Origin: Clostridium hydrogenum
Lineage (GTDB): Bacteria > Bacillota > Clostridia > Clostridiales > Clostridiaceae
Direction: 5' to 3'
NCBI RefSeq assembly: GCF_021432385.1
Contig: NZ_JAEACT010000004.1
Location: 310,001-374,000, forward strand
Length of the DNA stretch: 64,000 nt
Made by a program: the position numbers and the translations under genes. Shown here piece by piece: positions 45,377 to 54,345 of the stretch; positions within the stretch are counted from its first letter, which is position 1; every line of letters starts with the position of its first letter. The notes beneath the pieces were generated by a model. It worked only from the letters and a program-made list of their open reading frames with translations, did not search any database and had not been told where the DNA came from.

Positions 45377-47172
45377 AATATATCGATTCCAACCATTTTC
45401 ATGAGATACTTCGCATTGGTTGTATCCGAACGACCTTCCTTAAGTTTGTAGTCAAACTGTATTTTATTTTCTAAATAATGTTCAGAGAAATGATAATTTT
45501 TTATTCTATTTTTATCATCGTATGCAAGATCACAAAGTTCAAAATCATGTGTTGATATTAATCCAAATGCCCATTTTTCATTTAAGCATTTAAGCACACT
45601 TTTCGCACCTAATATTCTATCATTTGAATTTGTACCTCTGAAAATTTCATCTATAAGAAAAATCATAGGTCGTTTTGTCTTTATATTATCTACCATTTTT
45701 TTTATTCTTATAAGTTCCACGTAAAATGTGGACATGCCTCTATTTAAATCATCAGTTATCCTCATTGATGTGTATATATCAACAATTGAACAAGTAAACT
45801 CATCCGCACACACAGGCGCCCCTGCATAAGCAAGCACAAGATTAATTCCTACAGTTCTTAAAAAAGTAGTCTTTCCAGACATATTTGAACCAGTAATAAT
45901 AAAAATACTGTCCGTCATATTTGCATCATTATAAATTCTAGTTTCCTCAGAAATAAGCGGATGGCCAATTTGTCTACCAGAAAGCACTAAATTCTCCTTT
46001 GAAAACTTAGGAAAATTGAGCTTAGAATTTAAATGATAAAGTACAGAAAGGCTAGATAAACTCTCAAACTCACCAATAACTTCAATACATTCTTTTATGC
46101 AAGCTCCATTCTTTTGCTTCCAGCTTTCAAATTGAAAAAGACAATGATAATCCCAAAGTAATATTACACTAAAAAATATGTATCCCAATATATTAGAACT
46201 AAGTTCCATCTTTTCAGTTATTTTTGTAAGTTCTTTTAAAATTTCGTGGGCTGGTTTTTTATTAAATACAAGCTGATCTTTTATTTCATTTAAATAAGGG
46301 CTTTTAAATTTTTCATCTTCAATTAAATTAAGTATATTAAAATACGACTCTAAATCTTTTTTCATTTTGCGCACTGGTCCAAGTACAGGCGCTATCTTAG
46401 GATAACCTGCTGCATTTACTGCAAGATCTATTATGAAAAATATTCCTATTAAGCTATATAAATTTTGCAATTTTAAGCTCAAAATTAAAACTGTGGCCGC
46501 AATAAATAAACATGGCAATGCTAAAGTTATTACTTTAATAATGGGATTTTTAAAAACCCTTGCTTTATCTTCAACATATTTTAACATGCTTGATGGATCT
46601 TCTATGTTATTTTTATTTATAATTCCTTCTCCCTCAAGCCTTTGAGTAAATTCTAGCTTTTGTCCAAGCTCTTCTACAGCTTCTTGACGTTTTTTTATAG
46701 CTTCAACATTTTTATCTGGATTCTTTAAAAGTGATATCAATTTCTTTCTACCAGTATAAGTTTTTGCAATATTAATAAGCTGAAATAATGATTTTTCACC
46801 AAGTATGTCTAAATCAGATAGATATGGCGTATCATCATTTATCTCTTCCTTTCCGGAATCCTCGAAAGATGTCCAAGTTCCATCAATTCTCTTAACATAC
46901 CTCTCATTTACCTCAATCATATTCTTTATTCGAATGGATTTCGACGATATTTTGCTATGAATATTTACAAGATATATAAATAATGCACATGATAAAACAA
47001 ACCCTAAAAGTGTAAATATAGATGGACTTCTAAATACCTCATAGGTAAAACATGCTGCTAATATAAATGCCGCAAACCTTAAAAGACTTATTGCTCCATA
47101 ATTTTTTTTGTTTTTTGTTTCTTCTTCCTTAAATTTCTCTATACGCTTAACAAATTCATCTTTTACTTCCAT
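45370..47172 (-). CDS. MutS-like ATPase with predicted membrane segments
   Basis: 600 residues. The C-terminal half is a MutS ATPase: Walker A GSNMSGKTT (428-436), Walker B MIFLIDEIFRGTNS (503-516), and STHDFELCDLAY. A core/lever region (about 120-190) precedes it, but the mismatch-recognition domain I of MutS is absent. Hydrophobic segments at about 28-44, 51-70, 211-233 and 238-256 suggest membrane attachment. This subgroup is annotated as MutS-family protein of unknown role; mismatch repair itself is unlikely. Confidence 0.85.
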   Translation of the reverse strand: MEVKDEFVKRIEKFKEEETKNKKNYGAISLLRFAAFILAACFTYEVFRSPSIFTLLGFVLSCALFIYLVNIHSKISSKSIRIKNMIEVNERYVKRIDGTWTSFEDSGKEEINDDTPYLSDLDILGEKSLFQLINIAKTYTGRKKLISLLKNPDKNVEAIKKRQEAVEELGQKLEFTQRLEGEGIINKNNIEDPSSMLKYVEDKARVFKNPIIKVITLALPCLFIAATVLILSLKLQNLYSLIGIFFIIDLAVNAAGYPKIAPVLGPVRKMKKDLESYFNILNLIEDEKFKSPYLNEIKDQLVFNKKPAHEILKELTKITEKMELSSNILGYIFFSVILLWDYHCLFQFESWKQKNGACIKECIEVIGEFESLSSLSVLYHLNSKLNFPKFSKENLVLSGRQIGHPLISEETRIYNDANMTDSIFIITGSNMSGKTTFLRTVGINLVLAYAGAPVCADEFTCSIVDIYTSMRITDDLNRGMSTFYVELIRIKKMVDNIKTKRPMIFLIDEIFRGTNSNDRILGAKSVLKCLNEKWAFGLISTHDFELCDLAYDDKNRIKNYHFSEHYLENKIQFDYKLKEGRSDTTNAKYLMKMVGIDILE

Positions 47173-47285
47173 ATATTTTTCCCCTCTAGCACTTTATTTA
47201 ACAGTAGTTATTATATCATAATAAAGGTACATTATTTGCATTATTCACAAATATTTCAAATTACTTTTCTATTTAATCCTTTGTC

Positions 47286-47327
47286 GTATTACAATTGTAC
47301 TACACTTTCATACTACACTTGTAATAC
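47286..47327. promoter_or_regulatory. Palindrome with internal direct repeats upstream of the MutS-like gene
   Basis: GTATTACAA (47286-47294) and TTGTAATAC (47319-47327) form 9-bp arms. Between them TACTACACT occurs twice (47299-47307 and 47311-47319). The layout resembles a repressor site with two half-site pairs, some 115 bp upstream of the MutS-like start on the minus strand and 42 bp after the HAD gene stop. Confidence 0.4.
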
Positions 47328-47368
47328 TTATTTGTCAATAAAAAAAAGAGTTACCTTAACATATTTAT

Positions 47369-47995
47369 CTACAATCCTAAATTTAATATTTCTTCAAAAC
47401 TATCAATAACATAATCATATTCCCCTACATCACCAAAACCATACCTTGCATATACAAATGGAATTTTTGCTATCTTAGCGGATTCTGCATCACTAATAGT
47501 ATCACCTACATAAACTGGATTTTTTAAATTATTTCTTTTAATTATAAGCTTGTTGTTCTCTCCTTTTGGTAGGCCTGTAACTCCAGAGCACTCAAAATCT
47601 TCAAAATACTTGTCTAATTTATGTGCTTTAAAAAAACATTGTATATAACCATCCTGACAGTTGCTAACTATAAATAATTTATGATTTTCAGCTAACTTTT
47701 TAAGTGTTTCTTCTAATTTAGGGAATAAGCTTCCTCCATGCTCACCCAAATAAACTTGTTCAGCGCTACAACATTCTTTCATTAACTTTATTTGAAAAGC
47801 CTCCTCCAAATCCGGAAACAATTTTTTACCTATATCTACTATTTGAAGTCCCATGCACCCTTCCATATCCGTTGGGGTTATTTCTTTTTTTATACTTGGA
47901 TATTGGGATAATACGGTTTTCCATGCACCACAAACTCCCTCTATAGAATTCCAAAGCGTGCCATCTAGATCAAAAATAATGCTATCAATTTTCAT
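47369..47995 (-). CDS. HAD-superfamily phosphatase (phosphoglycolate phosphatase-like)
   Basis: 208 residues. Motif I DLDGTLW with nucleophile Asp near residue 10, motif II LFIVSNCQDG, Lys in motif III (GLPKGENNKLI), motif IV YVGDTISDAESAK. A helical cap of the Gph type lies between motifs I and II. It hydrolyses a small phosphate ester; the substrate is not predictable. Co-oriented with, and 18 bp after, the ABC-2 permease genes. Confidence 0.88.
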   Translation of the reverse strand: MKIDSIIFDLDGTLWNSIEGVCGAWKTVLSQYPSIKKEITPTDMEGCMGLQIVDIGKKLFPDLEEAFQIKLMKECCSAEQVYLGEHGGSLFPKLEETLKKLAENHKLFIVSNCQDGYIQCFFKAHKLDKYFEDFECSGVTGLPKGENNKLIIKRNNLKNPVYVGDTISDAESAKIAKIPFVYARYGFGDVGEYDYVIDSFEEILNLGL

Positions 47996-48013
47996 AATAC
48001 CACTCCTGCCTCA

Positions 48014-48799
48014 TCAATAGATTTCTATCTTTGCTCCTTTTATAGCAGAACGTTCCATAAATTTCAAAACAAAATATCCTACTATTAAATAGCAAATTCC
48101 AACCAAAGCTTCTTGTCCAATTAAAGAATATACCCCTACAGTTTTATTTTCAAGTAGCAGTCTTGAAGCTTTTATAACTCTAGTTAATGGAACGATATTA
48201 CTAATATTATAAAGAAAACTAGGAAGCCTATCTACAGCAAAGTTAGCCCCTGTAAAAATTGATAATATTGCTGATGATAAATTTAAAAGTAAGTTTATAT
48301 CCCTAGTTATTAACCCTATACTTCCAATTAAAAGTCCCATAGCACAAGAAGAAAACATGCCAACTAAAACAGTAAGTAAAAATATAGGAAACTTATCTAC
48401 AGGTATTCTAAGCCCAAACATTGTATATCCAACAATTATACCTACCGATATATTGATTATCCCATCTAAAATATAAAATACTATTTTGCTCGTAAAAATC
48501 TTGAACTTGTCCACAGGCGATGCTATTATAAGTTTTAAAGTACCAAAGCTTCTTTCATATATTAAGATAGCGCCAACGCCGAAAAATGCATTAGTTGTGC
48601 ATAATAAAAACGCACTTCCAAGTACCCATTTAGATATATTGTTTGTCTCATAAGCATTACTTGCAACAAAGGCAATAAATATAATATTAAAAATTGGATT
48701 TAATATTTTAATTAGCAAGTAGTTCGTAAATCCAAAAAAACCTGCTATTCCCATAAAGGAATAATAACTTTGTCTTATAAATCTCTTTAAAGCTTCCAT
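48014..48799 (-). CDS. ABC-2 family permease (second subunit)
   Basis: 261 residues with six helices, including the re-entrant region typical of ABC-2 exporters (IYERSFGTLKLIIASPVDKFK after helix 2). It starts one base after the stop of the neighbouring permease gene. With that gene and the ATPase it forms an exporter with two different membrane subunits. Confidence 0.85.
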   Translation of the reverse strand: MEALKRFIRQSYYSFMGIAGFFGFTNYLLIKILNPIFNIIFIAFVASNAYETNNISKWVLGSAFLLCTTNAFFGVGAILIYERSFGTLKLIIASPVDKFKIFTSKIVFYILDGIINISVGIIVGYTMFGLRIPVDKFPIFLLTVLVGMFSSCAMGLLIGSIGLITRDINLLLNLSSAILSIFTGANFAVDRLPSFLYNISNIVPLTRVIKASRLLLENKTVGVYSLIGQEALVGICYLIVGYFVLKFMERSAIKGAKIEIY

Positions 48800-49591
48800 C
48801 TACTGCGCCCCCAATGTACCTTTTATTCTTGTTAATTTATCTACTTTTTTAAACATAAAGTTTGCAACTACAATATAAATTAATGATAAAACTATAAGCA
48901 TAAGTATCATATTTCTTATATCTTTCATATTAAAATTTCCAATAGAAGTTTTTCTCATTAGCTCTACAGCAAAGGTTGGCGATAATATATAGCTTAAAGG
49001 CCTAATCCAGTTAGGTAGCATTGACACTGGCGCAACCATGCCACAAAGTATAAATATTGGAGCCTCCATGCAATTCATGAGAGTTCTTGCGCTTCTTGAA
49101 ATAGTGAATATAGGTGCTATCATCATTGATATGCAAATAAAGGAAAATACCATTAGCAAAAAACTGAGTATAAACATAGGCAAATCCGCAATATAAAAAT
49201 TTCCGTTAAAAAATACCTTTATAAACGCTGTACTTATAACAAGACCGCCTAGCCCCATAATTGTATTTGCCACCACTTTAGCCAGGATTATGTTCATAAA
49301 CCTTATTGGTGCACAAAATATATTTTCAAGTGTTCCCATATATCTTTCCCTTTCAATATCTCCAGCAGATGAAAAACATATTGTACTCCAGAGTGTTGTT
49401 ATACCACTTCCAAGCACAACATAGTTCACATAATTAATATGCTTTGAATTTTTGTACATCATATAAAATATAAATGAGTAAATTATTGGCTGAAAAATAA
49501 CACAAAAACGAAAGGTTGCACGGCTAAAGGATTGTCCCATATGAATCTTTATAGTTGCAATAAAAGCTTTAAAACTAAGCAATTTTATCAC
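48800..49591 (-). CDS. ABC-2 family permease (first subunit)
   Basis: 263 residues, six helices, with the ABC-2 signature loop IERERYMGTLENIFCAPI after helix 2. It overlaps the ATPase gene by 17 bp, implying coupled translation. DrrB/NodJ-like; exports drugs, lipids or glycan precursors. Confidence 0.87.
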   Translation of the reverse strand: MIKLLSFKAFIATIKIHMGQSFSRATFRFCVIFQPIIYSFIFYMMYKNSKHINYVNYVVLGSGITTLWSTICFSSAGDIERERYMGTLENIFCAPIRFMNIILAKVVANTIMGLGGLVISTAFIKVFFNGNFYIADLPMFILSFLLMVFSFICISMMIAPIFTISRSARTLMNCMEAPIFILCGMVAPVSMLPNWIRPLSYILSPTFAVELMRKTSIGNFNMKDIRNMILMLIVLSLIYIVVANFMFKKVDKLTRIKGTLGAQ

Positions 49592-50357
49592 CGCCTATTA
49601 ATTTTATGTATACCTCCTCTAAAGTTACCTTTGAATCATTAAAATTCTTCTCCTTTAATTCTCTAGTAGTTCCCATATCAACAAGTTCTCCATTTTTTAT
49701 TATTGCAATTCTATCACAAAGCTCATCCGCCTCATACATATAATGAGTTGTAAGTAAAATAGTTTTCCCCTGACTTTTCAAATATTTTATTTGCTTTCTA
49801 AAATCCTTAGCAGCTAATGGATCAAGCCCTATGGTTGGTTCATCTAAAAATAGTATTTCAGGATCATTTATCATTCCCCTTGCTATCTGCAATTTCTCCT
49901 TCATCCCTTTAGAGTAATTTTCTACTTTTTCATTTTCCCTTCCAGAAAGTCCAACCATATTTATAAGTTCTGGAATTCTTTTTTTTAATATTTTTGAAGG
50001 TATTTTATACAAATCCCCAAAATACTGCAAATTGTCATAAGCAGAAAGTCTAAAATAAAGCCCTCTCTCACCGCCGAAAATAAAATTAATTTTTTCTCTT
50101 ACTTTTTTCTCTTCCCCAAAACAATCATATCCTAAAATTTTTGCCTCACCAGAAGTCGGTGCTAAAAGTGTAGTTAATATTTTTATAGTTGTGGATTTTC
50201 CAGCACCATTTGGTCCAAGTAGTCCAAATACCTCTCCTTTTTTAACCTTAAATGAAATTCCCTTAAGTGCACTAATTGTTTTTGTACTCTTTTTAAAAAA
50301 TCCTGTAGATGAATTATAATCTCTCTTTAAATTATTTACTTCAATTATATTTTCCAT
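49575..50357 (-). CDS. ABC-2 exporter ATPase (DrrA-like)
   Basis: 260 residues. Walker A GPNGAGKSTT, signature YSKGMKEKLQIARGM, Walker B EILFLDEPTIGLD, H-loop TTHYMYEADELCD. First gene of the ABC-2 operon. The leader to 50400 is short, followed by repeat sequence. Confidence 0.92.
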   Translation of the reverse strand: MENIIEVNNLKRDYNSSTGFFKKSTKTISALKGISFKVKKGEVFGLLGPNGAGKSTTIKILTTLLAPTSGEAKILGYDCFGEEKKVREKINFIFGGERGLYFRLSAYDNLQYFGDLYKIPSKILKKRIPELINMVGLSGRENEKVENYSKGMKEKLQIARGMINDPEILFLDEPTIGLDPLAAKDFRKQIKYLKSQGKTILLTTHYMYEADELCDRIAIIKNGELVDMGTTRELKEKNFNDSKVTLEEVYIKLIGGDKIA

Positions 50358-50594
50358 AAAATCGCCGCCTTATTTTATTATTATCTAATTAGATATACAT
50401 CTAATATATAGTTATTATGATTTTTTGTCAACATTTCACATGTTAAAACAAGTCCATTTGTTACCGTAAATACCTTCATCGTGGTGCTTTACCAAGTAAA
50501 TTCTTGTATGTAATAATTGTATTAGAGATATACCTTTTCAAACAGCGAAATCACAAATACTGAATGTATCCTGTTAAACCTGAATTTATACATA

Positions 50595-50807
50595 AGAGTA
50601 CAGATGACAGAGTACAGAGTACAGTGAATGATGATTTACCTTTCGATTCTCTCAGGTAAATCTTAAACTTAAATGTTATCAGCTCCGCTGATCACCATTT
50701 ATGACATGATTGCGTAAGCAATAAAAAAATTAAGTTTTTAGATTTTTCTACGCTCGCGTAGAAAAATCATCCTTCGTTGTACTCTGTACTCTGTACTCCG
50801 TACTCTG
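50595..50807 (+). repeat. Family B heptamer-arm palindrome (copy B4), upstream of ddl
   Basis: 213 bp: AGAGTAC, AGATGAC, AGAGTAC, AGAGTAC on the left, four GTACTCT-type units on the right. Hairpin 1 GATTTACCT/AGGTAAATC, hairpin 2 ATCAGC/GCTGAT (CTCAGC/GCTGAG in other copies, a compensated change), hairpin 3 ATTGC/GCAAT, hairpin 4 TTTTTCTACG/CGTAGAAAAA. Outer family A-like ends (AGATATACC at 50525 and GTGTATCT near 50868) bring the composite to about 350 bp. Confidence 0.88.
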
Positions 50808-50891
50808 ATTTAAATTCTAATTTACCAGGATACATTTGGAATTAGTAATTTAAATTTTTCAAATAGTGTATCTATAAGAGGAGTGATTTAT

Positions 50892-51776
50892 ATGAAAATA
50901 GGCGTTCTTATGGGCGGTATTTCTTCTGAAAGGGAAATATCAATTCTTTCAGGGCAGGAAATTATAAAAAATTTAGATAAAAACAAATACGAAATCTTTC
51001 CAATAATAATAGATAAAAAATCTGAAGTACTTGAAAAGGTTAAAGGTTTAGATTTTGTTTTTTTAGCGCTGCATGGAATATTTGGTGAAGACGGAACTAT
51101 TCAAGCTTTACTTGATAGTATTGAAATGCCTTATTCTGGCTGCAACATGCTTACAAGTGCTATATGCATGGACAAAGAACAAACCAAACGAATATTAAAG
51201 GCAGAGAATATCAATGTTGCACCACATTATATTATAAATTCGGGTACAACCTTAAATTTTGACTTATTGGAAAAGCTTGGCTATCCAATGGTTATAAAAC
51301 CAAATAACGGAGGCTCAAGTATTGGAACTTTTATAGTTTCAAATATAAATGAACTAAAGACTTGCATAACTGAAGCTTTTAAATATGATGATACTGTAAT
51401 GCTTGAAAAATTTATTTCTGGTGATGAATACACAGTTCCCATTTTAAATGGTGAAATATTACCTATACTTTCTATTATACCTAAGCAAGGCTTTTTCGAC
51501 TATCATTCTAAATACACTGAGGGTGAAACTGACGAAATTGTTGCAAATTTAGATTTGAATTTAAAATCAAAAATAGAAGTTATTGCTGATAAGTGTTGGA
51601 AAATATTTAAATGCAAGGCTTATGTTAGAATTGATATAATTGTAAGTAAAGGTATTCCTTATGTTTTGGAACTTAATACTTTACCGGGCATGACAAAGAA
51701 CTCTTTATTTCCAAAAAGTGCTGCAGCCTTTGGAATAGACTACAGCACACTACTTGATAAAATTATTGAAAGTTAA
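50892..51776 (+). CDS. ddl: D-alanine-D-alanine ligase
   Basis: 294 residues from ATG 50892 (GAGGAG upstream; GTG 50883 rejected). ATP-grasp enzyme: N-terminal GGISSEREISILSG, FLALHGIFGEDGT, PYSGCNMLTSA, MVIKPNNGGSS and C-terminal LELNTLPGMT are all family blocks. It joins two D-alanines for peptidoglycan precursors. Tyr in PYSG rather than a Lys-type motif suggests D-Ala-D-Ala rather than D-Ala-D-lactate. Its leader is largely a family B composite repeat. Confidence 0.94.
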   Translation: MKIGVLMGGISSEREISILSGQEIIKNLDKNKYEIFPIIIDKKSEVLEKVKGLDFVFLALHGIFGEDGTIQALLDSIEMPYSGCNMLTSAICMDKEQTKRILKAENINVAPHYIINSGTTLNFDLLEKLGYPMVIKPNNGGSSIGTFIVSNINELKTCITEAFKYDDTVMLEKFISGDEYTVPILNGEILPILSIIPKQGFFDYHSKYTEGETDEIVANLDLNLKSKIEVIADKCWKIFKCKAYVRIDIIVSKGIPYVLELNTLPGMTKNSLFPKSAAAFGIDYSTLLDKIIES

Positions 51777-51802
51777 ACTTGTTATATTTTTTAATACTTT
51801 AA

Positions 51803-52834
51803 CTATTTATCATGCGGCATCTTACTAATATCTAAATTTTGTGTCATCCACTTTAAAAATTTTTCAATTTCATTTCCGTTGGCACTAAAGTATTTTATAT
51901 TTTTAACTCTTTCCTCATTTATGATACCAACCGATTTAAGTTGATCTAAATGGTGAGATATTGTAGGTGTCGTTAATTTTATTTGCTCAGCAATTTGTTT
52001 TCCGTACATTGGCTCCTTTGTTAGAAGTTTTAAGATAGCAAAACGTGTTCCATCAGATATTACCCTTAAAACTTCAAACATTTTTTCTGTTTCCTCATTA
52101 TCATTAGTTTCCATTTTATAAAGTAACAGCTGAATATCGCCCATGAATCGCACAGATTTTACTGCAAGAAAAAAGGTTGGAATAAATATAAATTCCGAGT
52201 ACGGTCCTCTCCTTCTAAACTTTTTTCCCATTATATTCTGTGAAATCTCAAGAGGATCATTTATTTTAAGTTTATTTTCTAATTCAAAAAGTTCCTCTTT
52301 ATAGGTTTTATAGGTATCCTCCATTAAATTATCAAACACACTATTATCAAATTCTAGTGCACAACTCAAAAATTCCTCCAAGAATTCTTCTCTGTTTTCC
52401 ATTATACCTTGAATTGATTTTAAGTCACCATACCAAGAATTATGTTCATTACAAAATTCCTCTAACTTTTTATGGCTTTTTAAAATTTCTATAATAGTTT
52501 TCCTATCTATATCATTTCCCCAAAAACAATAAAAGAAGTCAATTTCATTCATTTGCTTTATCTTATCTACATATATTTTTATTTCATCAAATTCTCTATT
52601 GAGAAGCAAGAATTCTAATAAGGCAAATCCTCTATCATTGATTTTAGTTAGTATATTTCCTATTTTCTTATACTTTTTTATAATATTATTTACAAAATTC
52701 TTTCCATAGTTTTTTTCTACTAGCAGCTTAAATTTTTCTGTAGAACTAAAAATACTCAAAACAATGCTAGTTAACTCAACTACCTTAGATCTTCTTATAT
52801 ATACTCTTGGGAAAACTTTTTCAGAACTATCCAT
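51803..52834 (-). CDS. ArsR-type regulator with long N-terminal domain
   Basis: 343 residues. The last 95 form an ArsR winged helix (VISDGTRFAILKLLTKEPMY, GKQIAEQIKLTTPTISHHLDQL). No Cys-based metal site is visible. The first 240 residues are helical and of unknown function, presumably effector-binding. Monocistronic, convergent with ddl and divergent from the bacitracin-type module. It could regulate either side; there is no direct evidence. Confidence 0.85.
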   Translation of the reverse strand: MDSSEKVFPRVYIRRSKVVELTSIVLSIFSSTEKFKLLVEKNYGKNFVNNIIKKYKKIGNILTKINDRGFALLEFLLLNREFDEIKIYVDKIKQMNEIDFFYCFWGNDIDRKTIIEILKSHKKLEEFCNEHNSWYGDLKSIQGIMENREEFLEEFLSCALEFDNSVFDNLMEDTYKTYKEELFELENKLKINDPLEISQNIMGKKFRRRGPYSEFIFIPTFFLAVKSVRFMGDIQLLLYKMETNDNEETEKMFEVLRVISDGTRFAILKLLTKEPMYGKQIAEQIKLTTPTISHHLDQLKSVGIINEERVKNIKYFSANGNEIEKFLKWMTQNLDISKMPHDK

Positions 52835-52928
52835 AAAACCATCCTTTATATATCATCACATTATATAGTGAAACTACTTTCAAACTAGAAATCGCAGATG
52901 CCCAGTTTATCCTGTTGGCATTGTTAAA

Positions 52929-53057
52929 ATTCACAATTCACGATGCACAATTCACAATGAAGGATGATTTTCTGCTTAAGCAGAAAATCTTAAAAATAAC
53001 AAATTATAAGACTTTTCGTAGTGTTAACGGAGAAAAATCATCAATCATTGTGAATTG
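52929..53057 (+). repeat. Short family B variant with CACAATT heptamer arms (copy B6)
   Basis: 129 bp. Left arm ATTCACA, ATTCACG, ATGCACA, ATTCACA in 7-base register, then ATGAAGGATGATTTT; right arm AAAATCATC then CATTGTGAATTG. Hairpin 1 is TTTTCTGC/GCAGAAAA, unrelated in sequence to other copies but still paired; hairpins 2 and 3 are absent; hairpin 4 ends GGAGAAAAATC. Confidence 0.75.
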
Positions 53058-53177
53058 AAAACATTAGCATAAGGATATATCTGGTATTGGCAATTTTATT
53101 ATTTCAACTTGTATATCTTTATACATCTTATACCACAAAATTAAATTTTTCAATTAAAATCTCTCTGCCTTTATTAA

Positions 53178-53585
53178 AGATAAACCATTGTGAAACTTAA
53201 AATTACTAGCACCAAATTCATCCTATTAAATTACAATTTGAAAATCAGAGTACAAAGAAGGATACACATACTAGGGGTTTGGGCGTAAAGCCCATGTAGG
53301 TTCTTTAACTTTAGTAGAGTTACTTTCAATAGCAGTGCAATAAAACTTTGTATATTAATAAACGCTGCTCAGGTAAATCTTAAACTTAAATGTGTCAGCT
53401 TCGCTGAGCACCATATATGGCTCAATTGCGCAGCAATAAAAAATAAGTTTTCAGATTTTTCGCAGTGCTAACGGAGAAAAATCATCCTTCGTTGTACTCT
53501 GTACTCCGTACTCTATGTTAAATTGTAATTTATCAGGGCAAACCCAATACTTGCAATTTCAATGTTCCAAGTTCTATATATATCC
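53178..53585 (+). repeat. Composite repeat: family A ends, family B core (copy B5), inserted block
   Basis: AGATAAACC at 53178 opens a family A left half; the family B core spans 53247-53515 in plus orientation. The left heptamer arm breaks off after AGAGTACAAAGAAGGAT and is replaced by a block (ACACATACTAGGGGTTTGGG, 53264-53283, and beyond) that recurs near 9833-9861 and 58403-58443. Hairpin 2 (TCAGC/GCTGA), hairpin 3 and hairpin 4 remain, as do the right heptamers. Confidence 0.75.
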
Positions 53586-53640
53586 CCATTTTCATTACTT
53601 GCCTAAAATATGTTAAAATTATCTTCAAGAGGTGATTTTA

Positions 53641-54345
53641 ATGCAAAATACAAAAATACTCATAGTTGAAGATGATGAAGCTATAAATACTATGATAAGT
53701 AAGGCCCTTTTAAAAGAAGGTTTTGATATAGGAAACGCCTTTGATGGCGAAGAAGCTTTGGATATTTGGAATAGAGACGATTTTAAATTTATCATATTGG
53801 ATTTAATGCTTCCCAAAATAGACGGCATAGAAGTTATGAGAAGGATACGTGAAAAAAGTACTGTTCCAATATTAATTTTATCTGCAAAAGCCGAAGAAAG
53901 CGATAGAATCATAGGACTTGGTCTTGGTGCTGATGATTATTTGGTAAAACCTTTTTCTGTGGCTGAACTCATCGCAAGAGTAAAGGCACAACTCAGGAGA
54001 TTTATGTATTATGATTTAAATACCAATAGTAAGACCTCCTCTGTACTTGAGCATGGTGATATAAAACTTGATTTAGAAAGTTATACCTTAATTAAAGTTG
54101 ATACCATAATTGATCTAAGACCAAAAGAATTTGAAATACTAAAATTATTTTTTCAAAACCCCAATAAAGTATTTACAAAAGCGCAGTTATTTAACTCTGT
54201 GTGGGGAGAAGAATATCTTGGGGATGATAATACCGTAATGGTTCATATAAGAAGACTTAGAAATAAAATAGAAAGTAATCCAAACTCTCCAAAATATATT
54301 GAAACTGTGTGGGGAATAGGTTATAGGCTAGGTAAAATACAATGA
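53641..54345 (+). CDS. OmpR-family response regulator of a bacitracin-type module
   Basis: 234 residues from ATG 53641 (GAGGTG upstream). Receiver: ILIVEDDE, phosphoacceptor Asp in FIILDLMLPKIDG, DYLVKPFSV. DNA-binding winged helix: DNTVMVHIRRLRNKIE, TVWGIGYRLG. First gene of a four-gene operon regulator-kinase-ATPase-permease; it overlaps the kinase by 4 bp (ATGA). Confidence 0.94.
   Translation: MQNTKILIVEDDEAINTMISKALLKEGFDIGNAFDGEEALDIWNRDDFKFIILDLMLPKIDGIEVMRRIREKSTVPILILSAKAEESDRIIGLGLGADDYLVKPFSVAELIARVKAQLRRFMYYDLNTNSKTSSVLEHGDIKLDLESYTLIKVDTIIDLRPKEFEILKLFFQNPNKVFTKAQLFNSVWGEEYLGDDNTVMVHIRRLRNKIESNPNSPKYIETVWGIGYRLGKIQ

Noticed and set aside
50595-50807. Tandem heptamers looked at first like a CRISPR or VNTR array
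   Set aside because: Units are 7 bases, contiguous, without spacers, and the two sides are inverse complements forming one stem; no cas gene is present.
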